DNA of 64,000 bases, taken from positions 376,001 to 440,000 of the forward strand of contig CAKMZB010000002.1 in NCBI GenBank assembly GCA_929200315.1. The letters run 5' to 3'. Numbering within the stretch: position 1 is the stretch's first letter; every line of letters starts with the position of its first letter. The notes under the pieces were generated by a model, which searched no databases, was not told the DNA's origin, and was given only the letters and a program-made list of their open reading frames with translations. This document shows positions 1-10,799 of the stretch, in pieces. This DNA is from an uncultured Alphaproteobacteria bacterium. Lineage in GTDB: Bacteria > Pseudomonadota > Alphaproteobacteria > Rhizobiales > Rhizobiaceae. The position numbers were made by a program, and so were the translations under genes.

Positions 1-2588
1 TTGCGGCACGGATATTTTCCACCATCAAGTTTCTTGCGGATGGCCTGATCGAGGAACTGGCCGTTTTCGACGAGTTTTAAATTGTCGAGAACGACGCCTT
101 CTTCTTCGATTGTGGTAGCAAGCGGTGTCATAGAACCCGGCGCAATCCCACCGACATCAGCATGGTGACCGCGAGAGGCCACAAAGAACAGAGGCTTGTC
201 GCTAGCTTCACCAAACACGGGGGTTACGGTTGTTATGTCAGGCAGGTGGGTACCACCGTTGTAAGGAGCGTTTGTAACAAACACCTCACCTTTGATCATG
301 TTTGGGTGCGAAGCGATGACGCTGGCAACCGAGCGGTCCATTGAACCCAAATGCACGGGCGTATGTGGGGCATTGGAGATCAGCGAACCATCACCATCAA
401 ACACGGCGCAGGAAAAATCCAGGCGCTCCTTGATGTTGGTTGAGCGTGCGGTCTTTTGCAGACGAAGCCCCATCTGCTCGGCGATCGACATGAACAGGTT
501 GTTAAAAACTTCAAGCATCACGGGATCTGCCGCCATACTTACGGTTTCAAATACCGCAATTGTTGATGTCTTGGTCAAAACGAGATGGGAGTAGGTGTTC
601 ACCGAGGCCTCCCAACCCGGCTCAACAACAATTGTTCCGATTTCTTCGATGACAATGGCTGGCCCCCAGACTTTGTGCCCCGGTTTTAGGGAGTCTCGTC
701 GATAGACATTGGCGTCTTGCCATCGCCCGCCGGAGTAGAATTTCGTTTTCTCGATGTTCCTGGCCGTGCAGGTAACGCTGTCCTCGGTGGTTTCCAGATT
801 CACCGCACCGCCGCCGCTCGCCTCCACTTCAACCAATTCCAGAATGAGCGGGGTATCCGGCATGACAAACCCAAATTGCTCCTTGTGAATTTGCTCAAAG
901 TGTTGGGCCATCTGATCATGATCTGTACAGGGAACTTCGATGGTGGAATCCGTTCCCTGGTATTTGAGATGCGCAATCACGCTGATTTTTATTTGCCGGG
1001 ACTCAACACCCTGTTCCAACAGCTCCTGTCGAGTTTCCTTCTCAAGCTGCTCGTTTGTCCAATGCAATTCTCGCAACATGGACGTGCTGATCTCTCTTTC
1101 AATGCCGCGCTGACGAGCTGCTTTGATGTCGGCAAGCCCCATGCCATAGGCTGACAAGATGCCTGAAAAGGGATGGATGATAACCGCTTTCATGCCCAGA
1201 ACATCTGCAACCGCACAGGCGTGTTGACCGCCCGCGCCGCCAAAACAAGTCAGCGCATAGCGGGTAATGTCATAGCCTCGCTGTACGGAAATTTTCTTTA
1301 CAGCGTTCGCCATGTTCTCGACTGCAATTTTTAGAAAACCTTCTGCAACTTCCTCAGCAGACCCCCTCGCTGAATCATTAGCGATCTGTTCGAATTTCTC
1401 CCTGGCTGCATCGCGGTCCAAGGGCTGCTTTTGGTCGGGTCCGAAGACAAAAGGGAAATACTTTGGCTGCAATTTACCGAGCATGACATTGGCATCGGTT
1501 ACAGCGAGTGGACCACCTCTGCGATAGCTTGCCGGGCCAGGGTTTGCGCCAGCTGATTCAGGGCCTACCCGAAAGCGCGACCCGTCATAGGTCAACAATG
1601 AGCCGCCGCCAGCTGCGACAGTGTGAATTTTCATCATCGGTGCACGCATGCGCACACCGGCAACTTCAGTCTCGAAGTCTTTTTCCAGTTCACCTGCATA
1701 ATGCGCGACATCGGTGGAGGTGCCGCCCATATCAAAACCGATAATCTTCTCAAAACCTGCGATCTTGCTGGTTTGAACGGCGCCGACAATGCCTCCGGCA
1801 GGACCAGAAAGGATTGCATCGCGGCCCTGGAAAAGGTGCGCTGCCGTCAATCCGCCTGAAGACGTCATAAACATCAATTGCAGATCTGAGTTTTCGGTGT
1901 CGAGTTCGCTCGCCACCTGATCGACATAGCGTCGCAAAATGGGTGACAAATAGGCATCCACCACAGTGGTATCACCGCGCCCGACAAATTTGATTAAGGG
2001 CGATACGTCATGGCTGGTCGATATCTGGGTGAAGCCAAGCCGTTCTGCAATGACAGCAGCCCGTTTCTCGTGATCGGGGAACCGATAGCCGTGCATGAAA
2101 ACGATGGCGACCGAAGAGATTCCGCCAGCAAGCGCAGCTTCTAACGCGTCTTCAGTCTCTGCTTCATTGAATGCTTCTTCTTCCCGTCCATCGTTCAAAA
2201 ACCGTCCCGATACCTCGGCGACCCGTTCATAAAGGAGCTCGGGTTTCTTGATTTCTCTGTCAAACAACCGGGGGCGGGCCTGATATCCGATTTCCAAAGC
2301 ATCTGCGAACCCCCTATTTGTCAAAAGCAGGACCCGGTCGCCCTTTCGTTCTAAAAGGGCATTTGTGGCCACTGTCGTGCCCATTTTAACCGTGGCAATC
2401 TTGTCTGACGGGATTCTCTCAGATTGGGAAATTCCCATAAGATCACGAATGCCCTGAATGGCAGCATCGGGATATGCTTCTGGGTTATCGGAAAGGAGTT
2501 TATGTGGCTTCAAAGTGCCTTCAGGTGTCCGTGCAACGATGTCCGTGAATGTACCGCCACGGTCAATCCAAAAATCCCACTTTGCCAA
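1..2588 (-). CDS. Fused hydantoinase/5-oxoprolinase (HyuA-HyuB), 3' end beyond left edge
   Basis: ATP-dependent opening of a lactam or hydantoin ring in the cytoplasm is the known role of this family (5-oxoproline to glutamate in OPLAH-type fusions). About 862 residues are present. The HyuA half carries the nucleotide-binding [10 protein letters not shown] near residues 7-16 and [11 protein letters not shown] near 281-291. The HyuB half begins near residue 685 ([12 protein letters not shown]) with no intervening stop, so this is the fused form of about 1200-1290 residues. The reading frame was followed across the junction and shows no frameshift. The start is TTG at 2588, with GAGGGA eight bases upstream; the next codon upstream in frame is a stop a few residues away. 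It is divergent from a TRAP transporter, which probably imports its substrate. The exact substrate cannot be told from sequence. Confidence 0.88.
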   Translation of the reverse strand, partial: MAKWDFWIDRGGTFTDIVARTPEGTLKPHKLLSDNPEAYPDAAIQGIRDLMGISQSERIPSDKIATVKMGTTVATNALLERKGDRVLLLTNRGFADALEIGYQARPRLFDREIKKPELLYERVAEVSGRFLNDGREEEAFNEAETEDALEAALAGGISSVAIVFMHGYRFPDHEKRAAVIAERLGFTQISTSHDVSPLIKFVGRGDTTVVDAYLSPILRRYVDQVASELDTENSDLQLMFMTSSGGLTAAHLFQGRDAILSGPAGGIVGAVQTSKIAGFEKIIGFDMGGTSTDVAHYAGELEKDFETEVAGVRMRAPMMKIHTVAAGGGSLLTYDGSRFRVGPESAGANPGPASYRRGGPLAVTDANVMLGKLQPKYFPFVFGPDQKQPLDRDAAREKFEQIANDSARGSAEEVAEGFLKIAVENMANAVKKISVQRGYDITRYALTCFGGAGGQHACAVADVLGMKAVIIHPFSGILSAYGMGLADIKAARQRGIEREISTSMLRELHWTNEQLEKETRQELLEQGVESRQIKISVIAHLKYQGTDSTIEVPCTDHDQMAQHFEQIHKEQFGFVMPDTPLILELVEVEASGGGAVNLETTEDSVTCTARNIEKTKFYSGGRWQDANVYRRDSLKPGHKVWGPAIVIEEIGTIVVEPGWEASVNTYSHLVLTKTSTIAVFETVSMAADPVMLEVFNNLFMSIAEQMGLRLQKTARSTNIKERLDFSCAVFDGDGSLISNAPHTPVHLGSMDRSVASVIASHPNMIKGEVFVTNAPYNGGTHLPDITTVTPVFGEASDKPLFFVASRGHHADVGGIAPGSMTPLATTIEEEGVVLDNLKLVENGQFLDQAIRKKLDGGKYPCR

Positions 2589-2634
2589 AACGCAAATCCC
2601 TCAAACTCAACGGAAAATATTTATGTTGATTTGC

Positions 2635-2659
2635 TGTCAAAACACTGACAAATTGTCAA
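2635..2659. promoter_or_regulatory. Candidate operator between oxoprolinase and TRAP genes
   Basis: TGACAA-A-TTGTCA is a perfect palindrome at 2646-2658, and a further TGTCA half-site at 2635-2639 forms a second inverted pair with it. On the minus strand TTGACA (2640-2635) and TATTTT (2619-2614) with a 15-nt spacer could be the promoter of the oxoprolinase gene. The dyad sits between two divergent genes that share a pathway, which suits a shared regulator, perhaps the MarR-like protein at 5635-6165. Binding is inference. Confidence 0.35.
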
Positions 2660-2750
2660 TGTTACATTTTTAAAACGCCTGTTTTTTATCAAAACGTAAC
2701 TCTGAAGCGCCACTATCGGCACCAATGAAGCCCAATGGGAGGTACCAACT

Positions 2751-3725
2751 ATGAAACATTTTGCCCGCACTGCGTTCGCGTCTGCTTTCGCAGCTACAGC
2801 AACATTCGGGACGGCTCTGGCCGCAGATTGGGATATGCCTGTCCCTTACTCCGACAAGACATTTCACACTGTGAATATATCCGAGTTCGCAAAAGACGTG
2901 AAAGCAGCGACCAATGGCGGATTGAACATAACAGTTCACTCAGCGGGTTCGCTCATCAAGCACCCTGAGATCAAGAATGCTGTGCGCAGCCAACAGGTTC
3001 AGGTCGGTGAGTTCTTCCTCTCGCGCTTGTCAAATGAAGACGCAGCGTTCGGCATCGATTCACAACCGTTTGTCGCAACCAGCTATGATGATGCTGCAAA
3101 ACTGTGGGCAGCGCAGAAGCCGGTCATCATCGAGTTGTTTGCCAAGCAGAACCTGGTTCCACTCTTCTCCGTGCCATGGCCACCACAGGGTCTGTACACG
3201 AAGGGCGAGGTCAAAACGACGGCAGATCTGAGCGGCCTGAAATTCCGCGCCTACAATGCTGCGCTTGAAAAATTTGCTCAGCTTGCCGGAGCAGCACCAA
3301 CACAGGTGGAAGCTTCCGATATTCCGCAAGCCTTTTCGACCGGTCAGGTTGAAGCAATGATCACGTCACCGTCCACCGGTGCGAACACGAAAGCCTGGGA
3401 CTATGTTTCTCACTATACGCCGATTAACGCGTGGGTTCCCAAGAACATTGTTGTGGTCAACAAAGCTGCCTTTGATGCTCTCGATGCTGATACGCAAAAA
3501 GCGGTGATGGAAGCCGCTGCAAAGGCGGAAACCCGGGGCTGGGAAATGAGCAAGGCTGAAACCGACGCCAAGACGGCCGTGTTGAAAGAAAACGGTATGG
3601 TCGTCGTTGAGCCTAGTGCTGAGCTTCTCAAAGGTCTGAAGGACATTGGCACCCAAATGCAGACCGAATGGCAGGCGTCCTCATCGGAAGAAGCAAAAGC
3701 GATTGCGGCTGAATTTTCCAAATAG
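2751..3725 (+). CDS. dctP: TRAP transporter substrate-binding protein (DctP family)
   Basis: Periplasmic receptor of a tripartite ATP-independent transporter; it captures an organic acid and hands it to the DctQM membrane part. The 324-residue length is normal for the family. A signal peptide occupies residues 1-24 (hydrophobic, ending TALA before ADWDMP). KFRAYN at 164-169 contains the arginine (R166) that in DctP/SiaP proteins salt-bridges the ligand carboxylate. The start follows an excellent GGGAGGT ribosome site seven bases upstream. It is first in a dctP-dctQ-dctM operon and divergent from the oxoprolinase, which suggests a 5-oxoproline, hydantoin or similar carboxylate ligand (inference). 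Confidence 0.9.
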   Translation: MKHFARTAFASAFAATATFGTALAADWDMPVPYSDKTFHTVNISEFAKDVKAATNGGLNITVHSAGSLIKHPEIKNAVRSQQVQVGEFFLSRLSNEDAAFGIDSQPFVATSYDDAAKLWAAQKPVIIELFAKQNLVPLFSVPWPPQGLYTKGEVKTTADLSGLKFRAYNAALEKFAQLAGAAPTQVEASDIPQAFSTGQVEAMITSPSTGANTKAWDYVSHYTPINAWVPKNIVVVNKAAFDALDADTQKAVMEAAAKAETRGWEMSKAETDAKTAVLKENGMVVVEPSAELLKGLKDIGTQMQTEWQASSSEEAKAIAAEFSK

Positions 3726-3733
3726 GCAATCTC

Positions 3734-4315
3734 ATGAATGCAGCACCCCAAAACAGGGGTGCTGCAAACCGTTTGGGGAGGGGCATATTGCGTAGATTTT
3801 TAGACGGACTTTACAACACCAGCGGTGCCGTCGCAGCCGGACTGACTGCAATGATCTGCATTCTCGTGACCGCTCAGGTTGTCCTCAACATCATAACGAA
3901 GATTGGCGGCGCGTCCGTCGCTATGACGATCCCCTCTTACGCTGATTTTGCAGGCTATTTTCTAGCCGCTTCATCGTTTCTTGCTCTCGCCTACACTTTC
4001 ACACGCGGCGGGCATATTCGGGTCACGCTGGTTCTGGGAGCAATGACCTCACCCAAACTACGCCTCACAGCCGAGATTGCAGCTCTTGTCATTTGTAGCG
4101 CGACTTCGGTGTTTGCGACCTATTACATGACGCTTCTTCTCGAAGAATCATATCGTTTCGGAGATAAGTCGACTGGCATTGTCTCAATATCGACCTGGAT
4201 ACCCCAAACCAGTGTTGTTGTTGGTCTTGCAATCTTCTCCGTCGCCTTGATTGACGTTCTTGTGCAAGTGATCCGCAATAGAGCTCCGATTATCGAATAC
4301 CACGAAAAACTTTAG
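3734..4315 (+). CDS. dctQ: TRAP transporter small permease (DctQ family)
   Basis: Small four-helix membrane subunit that pairs with DctM and docks the binding protein. The 193 residues have an extended cytoplasmic N-terminus (about 1-30) followed by four hydrophobic stretches near 32-52, 70-92, 112-135 and 150-172. The N-terminus is longer than usual, and internal starts cannot be excluded. It begins eight bases after the dctP stop and ends nine bases before dctM, so the three genes are one transcript. Confidence 0.87.
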   Translation: MNAAPQNRGAANRLGRGILRRFLDGLYNTSGAVAAGLTAMICILVTAQVVLNIITKIGGASVAMTIPSYADFAGYFLAASSFLALAYTFTRGGHIRVTLVLGAMTSPKLRLTAEIAALVICSATSVFATYYMTLLLEESYRFGDKSTGIVSISTWIPQTSVVVGLAIFSVALIDVLVQVIRNRAPIIEYHEKL

Positions 4316-4324
4316 AGGTTCGAT

Positions 4325-5626
4325 ATGTCGGAAATTCTAATCGTATTCGGTCTCTTGGTCGCCCTGGTTGCAATGTTGGCTTGCGGTGTATGGGTTGCTT
4401 TTGCTCTGGTAATTACTGGCGTTCTTTCAATGCTGGTTCTTTCCTCGGCACCTATTGGTCCAATCCTGGCCACAACTTTCTGGGGTCACAGCCATTCTTG
4501 GGCATTGGCGGCACTGCCCATGTTCATCCTCATAGGTGAAATTCTGCTGCGATCCCGTCTGTCTGAAGATATGTTCAGCGGCCTTGCACCGTGGCTGGGG
4601 CGATTGCCCGGGCGGCTGTTGCACGTCAATGTCTTTGGTTGTGCAATCTTTGCGGCGGTCTCCGGCTCTTCAGCTGCGACAGCCGCCACCATCGGCAAGA
4701 TGTCCATCCCTGAATTGAAGGAGCGCGGTTATCCCGAATCTCTGATTTTGGGAACGCTTGCGGGCTCCGCCACACTGGGGTTGCTGATACCACCTTCTAT
4801 TATTTTGATCGTTTACGGTGTCGCTACAGAGCAGTCGATTGCCCGTCTTTTCATTGCTGGTATTCTGCCAGGGCTCTTATTGGTGTTCTTGTTTGCTGGC
4901 TACGTGATGGTGGTGGCCCTGACAAACCCGGGAATATTTCCACCAGGCGAACAACGATTTTCGTTGCGACAAAAGCTATCGGCGTCCCGTCGCCTTATTC
5001 CGGTTCTGGCGCTGATCGCCGGTGTTATCGGCTCGATCTACGCAGGTATTGCATCACCAACGGACGCAGCCGCAGTCGGCGTTGTACTGTCTACCGTTCT
5101 GGCCTGGTGGAACGGAGCTCTTTCCTGGGAGATGCTCAAGGAAGCACTCATGGGCGCTACAATCACGTCCTGCATGATTGCGTTCATTTTGGCTGGCGCC
5201 GCATTTTTGTCCGTTGCTATGGGGTTTACCGGAATCCCGCGTGATCTTGCAGTCTGGATCGGTTCCTTCAATCTCTCGCCCTATGCCTTGCTTGCCGCAT
5301 TGACGGTCTTCTTCATCATTCTTGGGTGTTTTCTGGACGGTATCTCAGTCGTTGTGCTCACCACATCAATTATCATGCCGATGGTAGAAAGTGTGGGAAT
5401 TGATCCGCTCTGGTTCGGTATCTACCTGGTGATCGTTGTGGAGATGTCGCAGATTACGCCGCCGGTCGGTTTCAATCTCTTCGTCATTCAGGGGTTAACA
5501 GGCATCGACATTTTGAAAATTGCCAAAGCTGCGCTGCCCTTCTTCCTGATGCTGCTTCTGGCCGTAATTTTGACCACCGCATTCCCATCCATCGCAACCT
5601 ACTTGCCTAGCTTGATGGGAAATTGA
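4325..5626 (+). CDS. dctM: TRAP transporter large permease (DctM family)
   Basis: Large inner-membrane subunit that performs Na+-coupled substrate translocation. The 433 residues are almost entirely hydrophobic with the typical DctM start (short helix, then GVWVAFALVITGV). Conserved segments include FAAVSGSSAATAATIGKMSIPEL near residues 109-131 and MSQITPPVGFNLFVIQG near 374-390, the paired hairpin regions of the ion-transporter superfamily. It closes the dctPQM operon and is convergent with the MarR-like regulator eight bases on. Confidence 0.92.
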   Translation: MSEILIVFGLLVALVAMLACGVWVAFALVITGVLSMLVLSSAPIGPILATTFWGHSHSWALAALPMFILIGEILLRSRLSEDMFSGLAPWLGRLPGRLLHVNVFGCAIFAAVSGSSAATAATIGKMSIPELKERGYPESLILGTLAGSATLGLLIPPSIILIVYGVATEQSIARLFIAGILPGLLLVFLFAGYVMVVALTNPGIFPPGEQRFSLRQKLSASRRLIPVLALIAGVIGSIYAGIASPTDAAAVGVVLSTVLAWWNGALSWEMLKEALMGATITSCMIAFILAGAAFLSVAMGFTGIPRDLAVWIGSFNLSPYALLAALTVFFIILGCFLDGISVVVLTTSIIMPMVESVGIDPLWFGIYLVIVVEMSQITPPVGFNLFVIQGLTGIDILKIAKAALPFFLMLLLAVILTTAFPSIATYLPSLMGN

Positions 5627-5634
5627 GGGAATGT

Positions 5635-6165
5635 CTAAAGGGAGCTGGCTGCCCTTGACGCCTGGTCATAGAGACCAGACAGAGTTCTGAGAGCGGAGGC
5701 AACGTCGCTCAGTTCTTCGTTAGAGCGATCCAGATGTTTGAGACTGTCCAATAAACATTGTTCGCGTATGTCTCTATAGCGATCACAAAGGTCAAAACCA
5801 TCCTGTGTGGTGCTGTAGAACATTTCCTTGCCGCGCTTCTCGCCCTCTATCAGCCCTGCCTTTTGCAGTTTTTTGAGCGCATAGTTCACAATGTGCGAGT
5901 CTTCTATGTTCAGCAAAAAGGTGATGTCAGAGAGTCTCTTGTGTTTCTCCCTGTGGTTAATGTTGTGAAGAACCAGGATCTCCAACGAACTTAAGTCCGG
6001 CGTACCTGCCGCCGCCATGCATTTGTTCATCCAGCGACTGAAACCGTTAAAGGCAATGATGAGGCCGTATTCGAATTCAGACAATTGCCAGCCTTCCGAG
6101 CTGGCAAGATGTCTGGACGAAACAATCTTTCGTTTCTTCGAATGCTTCTCAGTCAATTTTGTCAC
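5635..6165 (-). CDS. MarR-like winged-helix transcriptional regulator
   Basis: Predicted DNA-binding regulator of 176 residues. After a basic N-terminus (about 1-25), residues 60-125 form a winged-helix fold typical of MarR proteins: LSSLEILVLHNIN, a recognition region IEDSHIVNYALKKLQKAGLIEGEKRG, and a wing leading to YSTTQDGFDLCDRY. A helical C-terminus would serve for dimerisation. It lies directly downstream of and convergent with the TRAP operon, which suggests that it controls the oxoprolinase/TRAP genes. Its own regulatory region is 6166-6465. The ligand is unknown. Confidence 0.75.
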   Translation of the reverse strand: MTKLTEKHSKKRKIVSSRHLASSEGWQLSEFEYGLIIAFNGFSRWMNKCMAAAGTPDLSSLEILVLHNINHREKHKRLSDITFLLNIEDSHIVNYALKKLQKAGLIEGEKRGKEMFYSTTQDGFDLCDRYRDIREQCLLDSLKHLDRSNEELSDVASALRTLSGLYDQASRAASSL

Positions 6166-6465
6166 CGTCCATCCAAGGGTCTCAACGGCCGTCTAAACCA
6201 GATTGTGATGAATCTAGCATATTTGAAGGCGGCTTCCATGACAAATCATCGGTATTCTATTGCTATTTCGTGATTGAATTTTGAAATAATTTGCAATCAC
6301 TCGGAATCCGAGTTCGATCTTTTGAGCAGGCGCAACACATTGAACCAATATCGTGACTGGCCGACCGAAGTCAGGGAGATGTTGCTGAAGAGCTATGTAC
6401 TCCGCATTTCATCAGACACCGTCTTTGATCGATGGCGGCATTGGGTGTGCTTTGAATTCTGTTCG
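6166..6465. other. 300-bp intergenic region, no gene seen
   Basis: This stretch must hold the promoter of the MarR-like gene and the 3' end of the gcv transcript. It is AT-rich near 6205-6300. TGACAAAT at 6239-6246 matches one arm of the palindrome at 2646-2658, too little to claim a shared site. No convincing reading frame, RNA or hairpin-plus-T terminator was found. Confidence 0.4.
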
Positions 6466-9270
6466 TCACCCTACCGCTAGTTCTTCGATCGGCGGGCAGG
6501 TACAGATCAGGTTGCGGTCGCCGTGCAGGTTGTCAACGCGGGAGACTGGTGCCCAATATTTGGTGCTGATGGAAGTGCCGCCGGGATAAGCTGCTTCCGT
6601 TCTGCTGTAAGGCCGAGTCCACTCAGCAGTAAGCAAATCCTCGGCTGTATGAGGAGCATTGCGAAGCGGGTTGTTGTCCTTTGGCCATTCCCCGGCTTCA
6701 ACGCGTTTCGCTTCGTTTGAAATTGCGATCATTGCTTCAATGAACCGATCAATCTCGGCCAGAGGTTCACTTTCTGTCGGCTCAACCATCAATGTTCCGG
6801 CAACTGGCCACGACATCGTCGGGGCATGGAAACCGTAGTCAATCAGCCGCTTGGCAACATCGTCCACGGTTACGCCAGCGCTTTCCTTCAGAACCCGGAC
6901 GTCGACAATGCACTCATGAGCACATTGGCCGTTCTTGCCTGTAAAGAGGATTGGGTAGTGATCCTTCAAGCGATTGGCGATGTAATTTGCATTGAGAATT
7001 GCGACCTCGCTGGCCACCCGCAATCCATTGCCGCCCAACATGCGGATATACATCCATGAAATTGGCAAGATTGACGCCGACCCGTCTGGCGCGGCGCTGA
7101 CTGCACCGCTGCTGCCGTTGGAAACATGCCCAGGCAGATGAGGCACCAAATGAGCTGCAACGCCAATGGGGCCGATCCCCGGCCCCCCACCGCCATGGGG
7201 AATGCAGAATGTTTTGTGCAAGTTCATATGGCAAACATCAGCCCCAATATCACCAGGTCGGGCGATGCCCACCATGGCGTTGAGATTTGCGCCATCAAGA
7301 TAAACCTGACCGCCGTGAGAATGCACAATTTCGCAGATTTCCACGATACCTGCTTCGAACACGCCATGTGTCGATGGATAGGTAATCATCAGCGCTGCCA
7401 GGTTGCTGCCGTGTTTTTCTGCCTTGTCTTTCAGGTCAGAAATCGAAACATCGCCTTCCTCATTGCATTTCACCACGACCACATCATAGCCCGCCATTTG
7501 GGCCGATGCTGGATTGGTGCCATGGGCTGAGGATGGAATGAGGCAGATATTGCGATGGGCCTCGCCGCTTGCTTCGTGAAACGAGCGAATGGCCAGCAGT
7601 CCGGCAAATTCGCCCTGGCTGCCCGCATTGGGCTGAAGCGAGCATCTCGCAAAACCCGTTATCTCCGACAGCCAATCATCCAAATCATCGATGATGGCCT
7701 TGTAGCCCAGGCGTGTATGGGCCGGGGAGAAAGGATGGACATTGCCCGTATCACTCCAGGTCACCGGCATCATTTCTGCGGCCGCGTTAAGTTTCATTGT
7801 GCAAGAACCCAACGGGATCATAGCGCGATCCAGGGCAAGGTCCTTGTCCATGAGCTTGCGCAGCAGGCGCATCATCTCAGTTTCAGAGCGGCAGGAGTGG
7901 AAGATCTCTTGACTGAGGAAATGGCTGTGATCGCGGCTGCTCTGCAGCACGGATGGGGCTTCGGGCGGCGCTGTCACATTCAACAATGAACACAACGCCT
8001 GTAGGTCAGTTTCAGTGGTTGTTTCGTCGAAGGCCACCGACAGCGTGTCGGCATCCATAATGCGCAGATAATATCCTGCGGCTTCCGCATCAGCAGCGAT
8101 ACTCGTTGCCCTGACATTCACTGCAAAGGTAATCGTGTCGAAAAACTGTGCGCTCGTCTCCAGTCCTGACGCCGCCAGCGCGCCCGCAAATCTTGCTGCA
8201 AAGTCGTGCACCCGTTCGGCAATTTCCCGCAGCCCCTCTGGTCCATGCCAGATGGCAAACGCTGCTGCCATGTTGGCAAGCAGAGCTTGAGCTGTGCAGA
8301 TATTCGAGGTCGCCTTTTCCCGGCGAATATGCTGCTCACGGGTCTGCAAGGCCAATCGGTAGGCCGGATGGCCATGGGCATCAATGGATTCGCCAATCAG
8401 ACGGCCAGGTACAAGACGGGTCAGGATATCGGTCGTCGCCAAATAGGCTGCATGAGGCCCGCCATTGCCCAGAGGTACACCAAACCGTTGGATGGAGCCC
8501 ACGCAAATATCTACACCCCAGCGCGACGGAGGTTCCATCAACACGAGAGACATGGGGTCGGCGCTGACTATAACGAGTGCATGAACTGCTTTAGCCGCCG
8601 CAACAATTTCTGATGGGTCGCTCAATGCGCCCTTCGTGTCCGGCATCTGTAAGATGACCGCACAAACCTCGTCAGTGATCTCACCCTCATCGACCGAAAA
8701 ACCAATTGTCTCCGCCCGAGTATTCAAAACGTCAAGGGTCTGTGGGTGGAGTTCGTTGGCAAGGACAACACGCCCGCGTTTGCGGGAATGGTGCCTGAAG
8801 GCCATGCCCGCTGCTTCGGCAACGGCTGTGGCTTCATCCAACAGCGAAGCATTCGCGATAGGCAATCCGGTCAGCTCTGAAATCAATGTTTGGAAATGAA
8901 ACAGCATTTCCAAGCGCCCTTGAGAAATCTCCGGCTGATAAGGTGTATAGCTTGTATACCAGCCGGGATTCTCCAACATGTTTCGCTGAATAACCGGTGG
9001 CACATGAGTGCCGTGATAGCCTTGGCCAATCATTGATTTCGCGATTTTGTTTCGTCCGAGCTTCTCAGCAATTTCCTCCAGAGCGGCTTCCTCAGAAATT
9101 CCATCAGGAATATTCAGGGCCCCTTCCATCCGAATATTGTCGGGCACTGTTTGGGCAATCAGCGCCTCTATCGAGGTCATATTCAGCCCGTTGAGCATAG
9201 CTCGTTGGTCCTTTTCGGATGGACCAATGTGACGTTTGAGAAACGGAGATTGTTCGGACGGTTGGGGCAT
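6466..9270 (-). CDS. gcvP: Glycine dehydrogenase (decarboxylating), P protein
   Basis: PLP enzyme of the glycine cleavage complex; it decarboxylates glycine and passes the aminomethyl group to lipoyl-GcvH. The 934 residues make it the single-chain (fused P1/P2) form. The PLP lysine is K686 in [16 protein letters not shown]. The N-terminal half has the conserved [12 protein letters not shown] and [14 protein letters not shown] segments. It is last in the gcvT-gcvH-gcvP operon, 24 bases after gcvH, and is presumably controlled by the glycine riboswitch at 10800-10996. Confidence 0.96.
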   Translation of the reverse strand: MPQPSEQSPFLKRHIGPSEKDQRAMLNGLNMTSIEALIAQTVPDNIRMEGALNIPDGISEEAALEEIAEKLGRNKIAKSMIGQGYHGTHVPPVIQRNMLENPGWYTSYTPYQPEISQGRLEMLFHFQTLISELTGLPIANASLLDEATAVAEAAGMAFRHHSRKRGRVVLANELHPQTLDVLNTRAETIGFSVDEGEITDEVCAVILQMPDTKGALSDPSEIVAAAKAVHALVIVSADPMSLVLMEPPSRWGVDICVGSIQRFGVPLGNGGPHAAYLATTDILTRLVPGRLIGESIDAHGHPAYRLALQTREQHIRREKATSNICTAQALLANMAAAFAIWHGPEGLREIAERVHDFAARFAGALAASGLETSAQFFDTITFAVNVRATSIAADAEAAGYYLRIMDADTLSVAFDETTTETDLQALCSLLNVTAPPEAPSVLQSSRDHSHFLSQEIFHSCRSETEMMRLLRKLMDKDLALDRAMIPLGSCTMKLNAAAEMMPVTWSDTGNVHPFSPAHTRLGYKAIIDDLDDWLSEITGFARCSLQPNAGSQGEFAGLLAIRSFHEASGEAHRNICLIPSSAHGTNPASAQMAGYDVVVVKCNEEGDVSISDLKDKAEKHGSNLAALMITYPSTHGVFEAGIVEICEIVHSHGGQVYLDGANLNAMVGIARPGDIGADVCHMNLHKTFCIPHGGGGPGIGPIGVAAHLVPHLPGHVSNGSSGAVSAAPDGSASILPISWMYIRMLGGNGLRVASEVAILNANYIANRLKDHYPILFTGKNGQCAHECIVDVRVLKESAGVTVDDVAKRLIDYGFHAPTMSWPVAGTLMVEPTESEPLAEIDRFIEAMIAISNEAKRVEAGEWPKDNNPLRNAPHTAEDLLTAEWTRPYSRTEAAYPGGTSISTKYWAPVSRVDNLHGDRNLICTCPPIEELAVG

Positions 9271-9294
9271 AAAGGGTCTCTTCTTGAATCGCGA

Positions 9295-9663
9295 TTAACC
9301 GATGAGGTTTTTGTAGGCTTCCAGATCAAGCAGCTCGTCCAGCTCGGCTGGGTTGCTCAACTTGATCTTGTATAGCCATCCATCGCTTTCGGCTCCGGCA
9401 TTTACCAGTGCTGCGTCTTCCTGAAGCTTTTCATTGATTTCAACGACCTGTCCGGAGGCAGGAGCGTAAACATCTGATGCTGCCTTAACGGATTCCACGA
9501 CAATACCGTCGTCGCCCTGCTCAAGAGTTCGACCGACATCCGGCAGCTCGACAAATACGAGATCTCCCAACTGCTCTTGAGCGTGGTTGGTGATGCCGAC
9601 GGTTGCGATGTCGCCTTCAACGTTCAGCCATTCGTGTTCATCTGTAAAATATATCTTGCTCAC
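9295..9663 (-). CDS. gcvH: Glycine cleavage system H protein
   Basis: Lipoylated shuttle protein of the glycine cleavage complex, 122 residues. The lipoyl-attachment lysine is K60 in VESVKAASD, inside the typical barrel with [14 protein letters not shown] upstream. A longer frame is open upstream, but the GTG at 9663 gives the canonical N-terminus ([12 protein letters not shown]) and has GAGGAG seven bases before it. It starts ten bases after the gcvT stop. Confidence 0.95.
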   Translation of the reverse strand: MSKIYFTDEHEWLNVEGDIATVGITNHAQEQLGDLVFVELPDVGRTLEQGDDGIVVESVKAASDVYAPASGQVVEINEKLQEDAALVNAGAESDGWLYKIKLSNPAELDELLDLEAYKNLIG

Positions 9664-9673
9664 AGCGGTCTCC

Positions 9674-10744
9674 TCACCGTTTGTAATTGTGGGGCGCAAA
9701 AGGTGTTTTCACGCGGTTCATAGGGATTTTCTTGCCGCGCATATCGGCAAATATTGGTTGGTCGGCGGCGTCGGTATTGACCAAGGCCATGGCCATAGGG
9801 GCGCCTATGGTCGGTCCGAAGCCGCCGGACGTGACAACCCCGATTGGCGCACCGTCCTCGCTCACCAAGGCTGTGCCGCCGCGCACAGGGCGTCCGTCCG
9901 GCAGGAGGCCAATTCTCATTCTCTTGCGGCCTTGGGCTATGAGGGATGCGAGACTCTCTGCTCCGATAAAGCCGCCGTCGCTTCTGATGTCCTTTGGAAT
10001 AGCCCAGAGAAGACCTGCTTCAGAAGGTGTGATGTCTTCGCTCAAATCTTGCCCATAGAGAGGCAGTCCAGCCTCCAACCGCAGTGAGTCTCTCGCTCCC
10101 AGGCCGATCCATTCGACGCGGTCATCATTGGCAAGCGACTTGGCAAAAGATGCGCAATCGGTCTCCGGTATCGCGATCTCAAAACCATCCTCGCCAGTAT
10201 ACCCGGTCCGAGAAAGGAACCAGCCTTCCCGTGGCTCAACGCCGCTCATAAAGGGCATGGTGGAGACATCGAATTGCTGCTGAAGAACGTCTTCAGCATC
10301 TGGCCCCTGCAACGCTATGAAGCCCCGCGGAATGATGAAAACCTCAACATCGAATTTTGCTGCATGTGCCTGCACATGAGCCACATCCTTTTCCGCACAA
10401 CCGGCATTTGCAACAATCAGAAAACGATCATCGGCAAGTCGGGTGATTATGAGGTCGTCAATAATCCCCGCCTGATCATTCAAAAAGTAAGTGTATTTCG
10501 CCTGCCCGATTGTTTGAACATGGGGTTCAAAGGGGCACAGGTGCCCGATGAAATCGGTTGCACCTGAACCGCGAATTTCAATGTGGACCATGTGCGAAAT
10601 GTCAAACAGGCCAGCATGGGCACGGGTGTGCAGATGCTCTTTCATCACGCCGAGTGGATAAAAAAGCGGCATTTCAAAACCAGCGAATTCACCCATCTTG
10701 GCCCCAGCCTGAAGGTGAATGTGATGCAACGGTGTCTGTTTCAC
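9674..10744 (-). CDS. gcvT: Aminomethyltransferase, T protein
   Basis: Transfers the methylene group from GcvH-bound aminomethyl to tetrahydrofolate and releases ammonia. The 356 residues match the family. Recognisable segments are [27 protein letters not shown] near the N-terminus and the C-terminal [23 protein letters not shown]. An open frame continues 39 codons upstream to 10861, but that part lies inside the glycine riboswitch. The start is therefore placed at GTG 10744, preceded by GGGGAGAG about ten bases upstream and giving the canonical [11 protein letters not shown]-terminus. Confidence 0.94.
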   Translation of the reverse strand: MKQTPLHHIHLQAGAKMGEFAGFEMPLFYPLGVMKEHLHTRAHAGLFDISHMVHIEIRGSGATDFIGHLCPFEPHVQTIGQAKYTYFLNDQAGIIDDLIITRLADDRFLIVANAGCAEKDVAHVQAHAAKFDVEVFIIPRGFIALQGPDAEDVLQQQFDVSTMPFMSGVEPREGWFLSRTGYTGEDGFEIAIPETDCASFAKSLANDDRVEWIGLGARDSLRLEAGLPLYGQDLSEDITPSEAGLLWAIPKDIRSDGGFIGAESLASLIAQGRKRMRIGLLPDGRPVRGGTALVSEDGAPIGVVTSGGFGPTIGAPMAMALVNTDAADQPIFADMRGKKIPMNRVKTPFAPHNYKR

Positions 10745-10775
10745 GTCTGAAATCTCTCCCCACAACAAAGTACCG

Positions 10776-10795
10776 TGCCGCAAATCAATGCGGCA
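10776..10795 (-). promoter_or_regulatory. Hairpin between riboswitch and gcvT start
   Basis: Perfect 7-bp inverted repeat (TGCCGCA and TGCGGCA) with a 6-nt loop, directly 3' of the second glycine aptamer in the transcript. No T-run follows, so it is unlikely to be an intrinsic terminator. It may belong to the expression platform that exposes or hides the gcvT ribosome site about 25 bases downstream (inference). Confidence 0.4.
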
Positions 10796-10799
10796 TGTA

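Noticed and set aside
717..1154. Open frame antisense to the oxoprolinase gene
   Set aside because: The minus strand encodes a continuous, clearly recognisable HyuA-HyuB protein here; the plus frame has no family features or ribosome site.
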